Shown piece by piece: positions 60,385-64,000 of a stretch of DNA of 64,000 bases. Source of the DNA: Malaciobacter molluscorum LMG 25693 (GTDB lineage Bacteria; Campylobacterota; Campylobacteria; Campylobacterales; Arcobacteraceae); assembly GCF_003544935.1 (NCBI RefSeq), contig NZ_CP032098.1, positions 2,232,001-2,296,000 of the forward strand, in the 5' to 3' direction. The position numbers and the translations under genes are program-made. The first letter of the stretch is position 1, and the number at the start of each line of letters is the position of its first letter. The notes under the pieces were generated by a model, which ran no database searches, was not told where the DNA came from, and was given only the letters and a program-made list of their open reading frames with translations.

Positions 60385-60783
60385 TCATAAACCTGAGAAA
60401 GGCTCTTTAACTTCATTTCCATTTTTATCTCTGGATTTTATACTAATATTATCTACTCCTTTATATTCTGTTGCAGGAATATAAGTTACATTTCCACCAG
60501 GAATTATTACACCATCTTTTGTTATAGTTCCTTTTATATTTCTATCGACTACAAAAATAAAGTCTTGTTCATTTTCTTGGTCTAATATAACTCTGAAGCT
60601 ATTAATCTTCTGATTAAATAGAGTATTATTAATAAATTGAAATTTGTATCCTTTTTCTAAAGGTTTAATATATTCTAACGTAAGTGAATTATTAAAGTAA
60701 TAATATATGAATGATATACAAATCGTAAATAAACCTACTGTGCCACCTAACCACTTTATTGCATTATTAATATTATTAAACAT
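60385..60783 (-). CDS. Membrane-anchored unknown protein
   Basis: The 132-residue protein has one N-terminal membrane helix (WLGGTVGLFTICISFIYYYF) and a soluble beta-rich domain (GYKFQFINNTLFNQKINSFRVILDQE, GTITKDGVIIPGGNVTYIP). Its stop lies 8 bp from the transposon end, so the original 3' end may have been altered. Start abuts the stop of the upstream gene. Family not recognised. Confidence 0.66.
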   Translation of the reverse strand: MFNNINNAIKWLGGTVGLFTICISFIYYYFNNSLTLEYIKPLEKGYKFQFINNTLFNQKINSFRVILDQENEQDFIFVVDRNIKGTITKDGVIIPGGNVTYIPATEYKGVDNISIKSRDKNGNEVKEPFSGL

Positions 60784-61016
60784 TAAATACTTTTATTTTT
60801 ATAGAATTCTATTTGTTTATAAATTAAAATAGTTATACATGCTTCAAAATTTGGACGTGCTAACAATTTTAAATTTTCTAATCTAAAATCTTTTTTTTGT
60901 TCAATTGCAAATAAAAAATCAGTTATTACATCTGTATGATGTTCATCTTTTTTCAATTGATTTACTGCATTTCTATAATCATCTTGTGTAATTTCTTCTA
61001 GTTTTGATATTTTCAT
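60783..61016 (-). CDS. Small helical unknown protein
   Basis: The 77-residue protein reads as helical (LEEITQDDYRNAVNQLKKDEHH, FLFAIEQKKDFRLENLKLLARPNFEACITILIY). Overlaps the downstream gene by one base, so the two form a pair. It lies 30 bp after the Fic gene start region on the same strand; relation to Fic unknown. Confidence 0.6.
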   Translation of the reverse strand: MKISKLEEITQDDYRNAVNQLKKDEHHTDVITDFLFAIEQKKDFRLENLKLLARPNFEACITILIYKQIEFYKNKSI

Positions 61017-61046
61017 ATTAGAACTCCTTTTATATTAAATTAATTA

Positions 61047-62237
61047 TCAGTTCTCAAATAAATCAGGTATAAGATAGCTAGACAACTTACTATTTAATTT
61101 AAATCTTAATTTTCCTCTAGGACTATCTGTTTGTAAGTAATCTTCTTCTAGTAACTCTTTTACAATAGATATGGCTTTAGGTGCACTTACTCCTAAGATT
61201 TCTTGTGCATCACCTCTAGTTACTTCTCCATGAACCAATAAATATTCTAATAGTTTATTTGAATTTTTTGGTAGAGGCTTGACATTATGAATTAGTTTTT
61301 TTTGTGAAAGCTCAACATAAGCTTTTATCTTTGTTGCCATAGAATCTAATTTTAAATATTCACTCATAAATAATACTTGATCTAATGCAATATCTAACAT
61401 AAATTCTAAAAAGTTTTCAAGTCCTTTTAATGTTAATGGTCCTCTTCCATCATTATATCCACTAAACTTTTCATCTGCTAAAGACAGAAATTTCCTATAC
61501 TCTTTTTGATTTCTAGCAAGTCCTCTTGATATATTCCATAATCCATAACCTTGGATATCAGAGTGATACAATAAGTAATCTAAATAAAGTCTAGATACTC
61601 TTCCATTTCCATCATAAAATGGATGTATATATGTTAATCTATGATGAGAACATAAAGCATAGATTAGTTTCATTGTGTGTGTAGAGTTCCTAGATTGATT
61701 ATATAACATCTCAAACTCATTGAAGCAAGCTATTAATTCATCACTTTGTGGTGGGATATGTTCTCCAACTTGAACATAACCTTCTCTTAGTTTACCAGGT
61801 ACCATTTCTACTTCTAATTCACCATTTTTAATATTTAGTGCATACTTCATTTCTTCTTTACTATAAAATTCTTTATGAATCTCTAGTATTTTTTCTAATG
61901 AATATGGTTTAGTTGAAATATCTAGTGTTGTTTCTAAAAATTTTTGTACTTCGATATGTACCAATGACAATTGTTGCATACTTTTCTTTTTATCATCTTG
62001 TGAAAATTCATTTTTCATTGCACGTTCAATGTCAATAGGATGTGTACCTTCTGATTCAATTTTATTTGAGTAATAAGAGTTTATAGTCCGTAAATTTTCT
62101 TTTATTGCATTAACTATATGAATATTTAAATTTCCTGTTAACTTAGCACTCTCAATTATAATACGTTCCGCTTTATTAAGTATCTCTTGTTTTAAAGGAT
62201 AATGTTCAGTTTGTGGTATAATTGGAGTTGTGTACAT
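61047..62237 (-). CDS. Fic-family AMP-transferase with C-terminal winged helix
   Basis: The 396-residue protein has the Fic active-site loop HPFYDGNGRVSR near residues 206-217, an N-terminal inhibitory-helix motif of the SxxIEG type (YSNKIESEG, residues about 73-81) and a C-terminal winged-helix tail (GEVTRGDAQEILGVSAPKAISIV). The usual Fic layout: self-inhibited AMPylator. With the winged helix it may control its own or another gene. Target unknown. Confidence 0.92.
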   Translation of the reverse strand: MYTTPIIPQTEHYPLKQEILNKAERIIIESAKLTGNLNIHIVNAIKENLRTINSYYSNKIESEGTHPIDIERAMKNEFSQDDKKKSMQQLSLVHIEVQKFLETTLDISTKPYSLEKILEIHKEFYSKEEMKYALNIKNGELEVEMVPGKLREGYVQVGEHIPPQSDELIACFNEFEMLYNQSRNSTHTMKLIYALCSHHRLTYIHPFYDGNGRVSRLYLDYLLYHSDIQGYGLWNISRGLARNQKEYRKFLSLADEKFSGYNDGRGPLTLKGLENFLEFMLDIALDQVLFMSEYLKLDSMATKIKAYVELSQKKLIHNVKPLPKNSNKLLEYLLVHGEVTRGDAQEILGVSAPKAISIVKELLEEDYLQTDSPRGKLRFKLNSKLSSYLIPDLFEN

Positions 62238-62280
62238 TCGTAACCTTTTTATAAAAAAAGCATAGACTATCTATACTTTT

Positions 62281-62300
62281 TTTTAAATTCTTTTTTAAAT
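62281..62300. repeat. 20-bp direct repeat, copy 1
   Basis: TTTTAAATTCTTTTTTAAAT occurs here and at 62371-62390, 90 bp apart, in the spacer between the Fic and integrase genes. Possible operator or integrase arm sites; low complexity limits confidence. Confidence 0.4.
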
Positions 62301-62370
62301 CTTTTAGTAGATTAAATATACCATAAAATAGATATTTATAAGACTACTTTGTTAAATTATATTATAAAAT

Positions 62371-62390
62371 TTTTAAATTCTTTTTTAAAT
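62371..62390. repeat. 20-bp direct repeat, copy 2
   Basis: Exact copy of 62281-62300, 29 bp after the integrase stop on the minus strand. Confidence 0.4.
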
Positions 62391-62418
62391 AAAGAAAATT
62401 GATACTTATTTGTCAGTT

Positions 62419-63645
62419 TTAAACTATTTTAATATTATCCAACCAATCAGCATACCACTGTATCAGTTCTCTTTTCTCATCAAAATACTTATACTTTGAT
62501 TCTCTATTATAAGCTGCTTTTACTTTGTTTTTCTCTTTATGAGCTAAACAAGCTTCAATAATATCTGAATGAAAGCCATGTTCTTTATATAATTCATGGG
62601 CAATAGTAGAGAACATACTTCTAAAGCCATGAAAAGTGTGTTTATTTTGATAACCTAGCTTATTTAATGTATCAGATAAGGTAGCACCAGAAACTCCTCT
62701 ATCGTTCTTATATGGAGAAGGAAATACGAATCTACTTCTATGTCTTGAGAAAGGCTCTATTTGTTTTAAAATATCAATTGCCTGTTTTGGTAAAGGACAA
62801 ACAAAATCTACTTTCATTTTCATTTTCTCTTTTGGAATTTCCCAAACACCTTTTTCCAGATTAATATCGTCCCAACACATAAGCCTTATGTTTTCACTTC
62901 TTACAAACACATAAGGTATAAGTTTAAATATAAATATAGTACTTATATCACTTTTTAACTTCTCTCCTATGGAATTAATATCTAGTAAAAGTTGTTTTAT
63001 ATCTTTAGGTTCTGTAATTGCTGCTAAATGAGTATCTTTTTTATTAGGAATTAAAACTGACTTTTTATCAATATCGGCAATTATATTATGCTCTATATAT
63101 TCTTTTGTAACAGCAAACATATATATTTTGTTAATCAAGGATAATAATCTATGAGCAGTTTCTATAACCCCTCTACTTTGTAGTTTTTCCAATGCATTAA
63201 TTATATCAACTCTTTTTATATCTTTAATTGCAATATTACCTAACCAATCAGTAATATTTTTTAGTATTCTTTTGTTTTGTGTTATAGTCGCAGTACTTGA
63301 ACTTTTTTTTCTAAGATCAATCCATTCATCAATTACATTTTGTAAAGTTAGTGATTCTGAAGCTTTTTTAATTCTTTTTTCTGATATTGGATTTATATTT
63401 TTTGATAATAATTCTCTAGCAGCATCTCTTTTTTCCCTAGCTTCTTTTAAACCTACTCCTGGATAAACTCCAAAAGACATACTTAAGTTTTTACCACCAT
63501 ATTTAAAATCATATCTCCAATATTTACCACCTGTTGGTCTAACAACTAACCATAAACCTCTACCATCTGGTTTTTTGTATTGTTTATCTTTTGGTTTAAA
63601 GTTTTTTATTTCTGTTGTTGTAAGTGGTTTTGATATTTTTGGCAT
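62419..63645 (-). CDS. Tyrosine site-specific integrase (P4-like)
   Basis: The 408-residue integrase has a DUF4102 N-terminal arm-binding domain (LTTTEIKNFKPKDKQYKKPDGRGLWL), a core-binding domain and a catalytic domain with Arg in VFVRSENIRLM, HxxR in HTFHGFRSMF and the Tyr region AYNRESKYKYF near the end. It lies at the right end of the element, 143 bp from the yciI gene it targets, the usual P4-type position. The remnant at 51376 is a decayed relative. Confidence 0.93.
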   Translation of the reverse strand: MPKISKPLTTTEIKNFKPKDKQYKKPDGRGLWLVVRPTGGKYWRYDFKYGGKNLSMSFGVYPGVGLKEAREKRDAARELLSKNINPISEKRIKKASESLTLQNVIDEWIDLRKKSSSTATITQNKRILKNITDWLGNIAIKDIKRVDIINALEKLQSRGVIETAHRLLSLINKIYMFAVTKEYIEHNIIADIDKKSVLIPNKKDTHLAAITEPKDIKQLLLDINSIGEKLKSDISTIFIFKLIPYVFVRSENIRLMCWDDINLEKGVWEIPKEKMKMKVDFVCPLPKQAIDILKQIEPFSRHRSRFVFPSPYKNDRGVSGATLSDTLNKLGYQNKHTFHGFRSMFSTIAHELYKEHGFHSDIIEACLAHKEKNKVKAAYNRESKYKYFDEKRELIQWYADWLDNIKIV

Positions 63646-63674
63646 TTTTCAGGTACTCACTTTTAATAATTATA

Positions 63675-63689
63675 TTTATACCTGAAAAA
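63675..63689. repeat. TTTATACCTGAAAAA direct repeat, right end of the element
   Basis: Exact 15-bp match to 51711-51725. A reversed CAGGTA lies at 63650. Located just upstream of the integrase gene. Confidence 0.5.
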
Positions 63690-63753
63690 AACTTGATTTT
63701 ATCTAATTTAGTTTGATTTAATATGATAAACCATGAGAGCTACATGGTTCTAA

Positions 63754-63773
63754 AAGCCCTATGAAAAGGGCTT
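63754..63773 (-). terminator. Terminator of the yciI-type gene
   Basis: AAGCCCT and AGGGCTT arms with a 6-nt loop and TTTT on the minus-strand 3' side, 15 bp after the yciI stop. Confidence 0.75.
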
Positions 63774-63787
63774 ATTTGATTTAATAA

Positions 63788-64000
63788 TTAATCTTTTGGT
63801 AGTAATTTAACAGGAACGATTTGGAACTCTTCCATATTCCATACACCATTTACTACATAAGGCTCATTTTCTAACCATTCATTTAATTCATCATCATTTT
63901 CAAAATCAACAAATAAAGTAGAACCTACCATTTGATCCTCTTCTATTAATGCACCCGCATTAATTATTTTTCCTTCATTCATCAATTTCTTTGCACCTTC
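63788..64000 (-). CDS. YciI-type protein, partial at the window end; integration target
   Basis: At least 71 residues are visible and the open frame continues past the right edge. The visible part, with GKIINAGALIEEDQMVGSTLF, FENDDELNEWLENEPYVVNGVW and ending FQIVPVKLLPKD, matches the C-terminal half of YCII-domain proteins (ferredoxin-like fold, small enzymes of uncertain reaction). The element's attachment site is its 3' end, which is reconstituted intact here. Confidence 0.82.
   Translation of the reverse strand, partial: EGAKKLMNEGKIINAGALIEEDQMVGSTLFVDFENDDELNEWLENEPYVVNGVWNMEEFQIVPVKLLPKD

Larger units (their letters stand above)
51618..63826. mobile_element. Integrative element inserted at the 3' end of a yciI-type gene
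   Basis: Bounded on the left by a diverged copy of the yciI 3' end and on the right by the intact yciI 3' end, with the integrase adjacent to the right end. Contents: an HTH repressor pair, AlpA/excisionase-like genes, a replisome-organizer-like gene, unknown small genes, an IS1595-type transposon and a Fic gene. TTTATACCTGAAAAA is found inside both ends. It has the gene set of a phage satellite-like or plasmid-like island, but no capsid genes are seen. Confidence 0.7.

Overview
The window looks like a chromosome segment of a nitrogen-fixing Campylobacterota bacterium, most likely Arcobacteraceae. The DNA is very AT-rich. Translation starts are commonly preceded by AAAGGA-type ribosome sites. 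A monohaem cytochrome paired with a TorA-type reductase resembles the Campylobacter arrangement. A complete Mo-nitrogenase gene set is present. The genus is an inference; no rRNA or tRNA gene was seen.

Layout. 1-4.7 kb: a methyltransferase fragment, an arylamine N-acetyltransferase, and a five-gene energy-coupling-factor nickel (or cobalt) uptake operon, all on the minus strand. 4.8-39.6 kb: a large nif region. Its minus-strand half holds a 2[4Fe-4S] ferredoxin, clpX paralogue, SIR2-like gene, thiol-peroxidase-like gene, nifA, nifT with two oxidoreductases, nifK-nifD-(unknown)-nifH, rpoN, a [2Fe-2S] ferredoxin, nifZ-nifW-nifF-DUF269-nifX, nifN, cowN and nifE. Its plus-strand half holds a Sel1-Nfu fusion, a chemoreceptor, a nifX paralogue, nifB, nifV, and a tail of small nif-associated genes ending in a short nifQ-like gene. 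At least twelve copies of a sigma-54 signature (GG-N10-GC) sit directly upstream of these units, so NifA plus the locally encoded RpoN probably drive them as one regulon. Some cargo without such promoters lies inside the region: a MOSC protein, a Tle1-like lipase with its Sel1 lipoprotein, and an HxlR/flavin oxidoreductase pair.

39.7-46.9 kb: an anaerobic respiration locus (porin, dCache sensor kinase, response regulator, monohaem cytochrome c, Tat-exported TMAO/DMSO reductase-type molybdoenzyme) closed by a strong terminator. 46.9-48 kb: a 43-residue small protein, a METTL21-like methyltransferase and a cold-shock protein.

48-64 kb: accessory DNA made of nested mobile elements. A NACHT NTPase preceded by a membrane gene in another frame (possibly one frameshifted gene) is followed by a decayed integrase tail and a decayed copy of the 3' end of a YciI-type gene. 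Then comes a second integrative element of about 12 kb, ending in an intact tyrosine integrase next to the real yciI 3' end. This arrangement suggests tandem insertion at one attachment site. The second element carries an HTH repressor and a partner protein that share a peptide motif, two AlpA/excisionase-like proteins, a replisome-organizer-like protein, unknown small proteins and a Fic protein. Nested in it is a roughly 4.6 kb IS1595-family transposon with 24-bp terminal inverted repeats. Its cargo is an adenine methyltransferase, an HNH nuclease and a small protein related to the nuclease's N-terminal domain, which reads as a mobile restriction-modification cassette.
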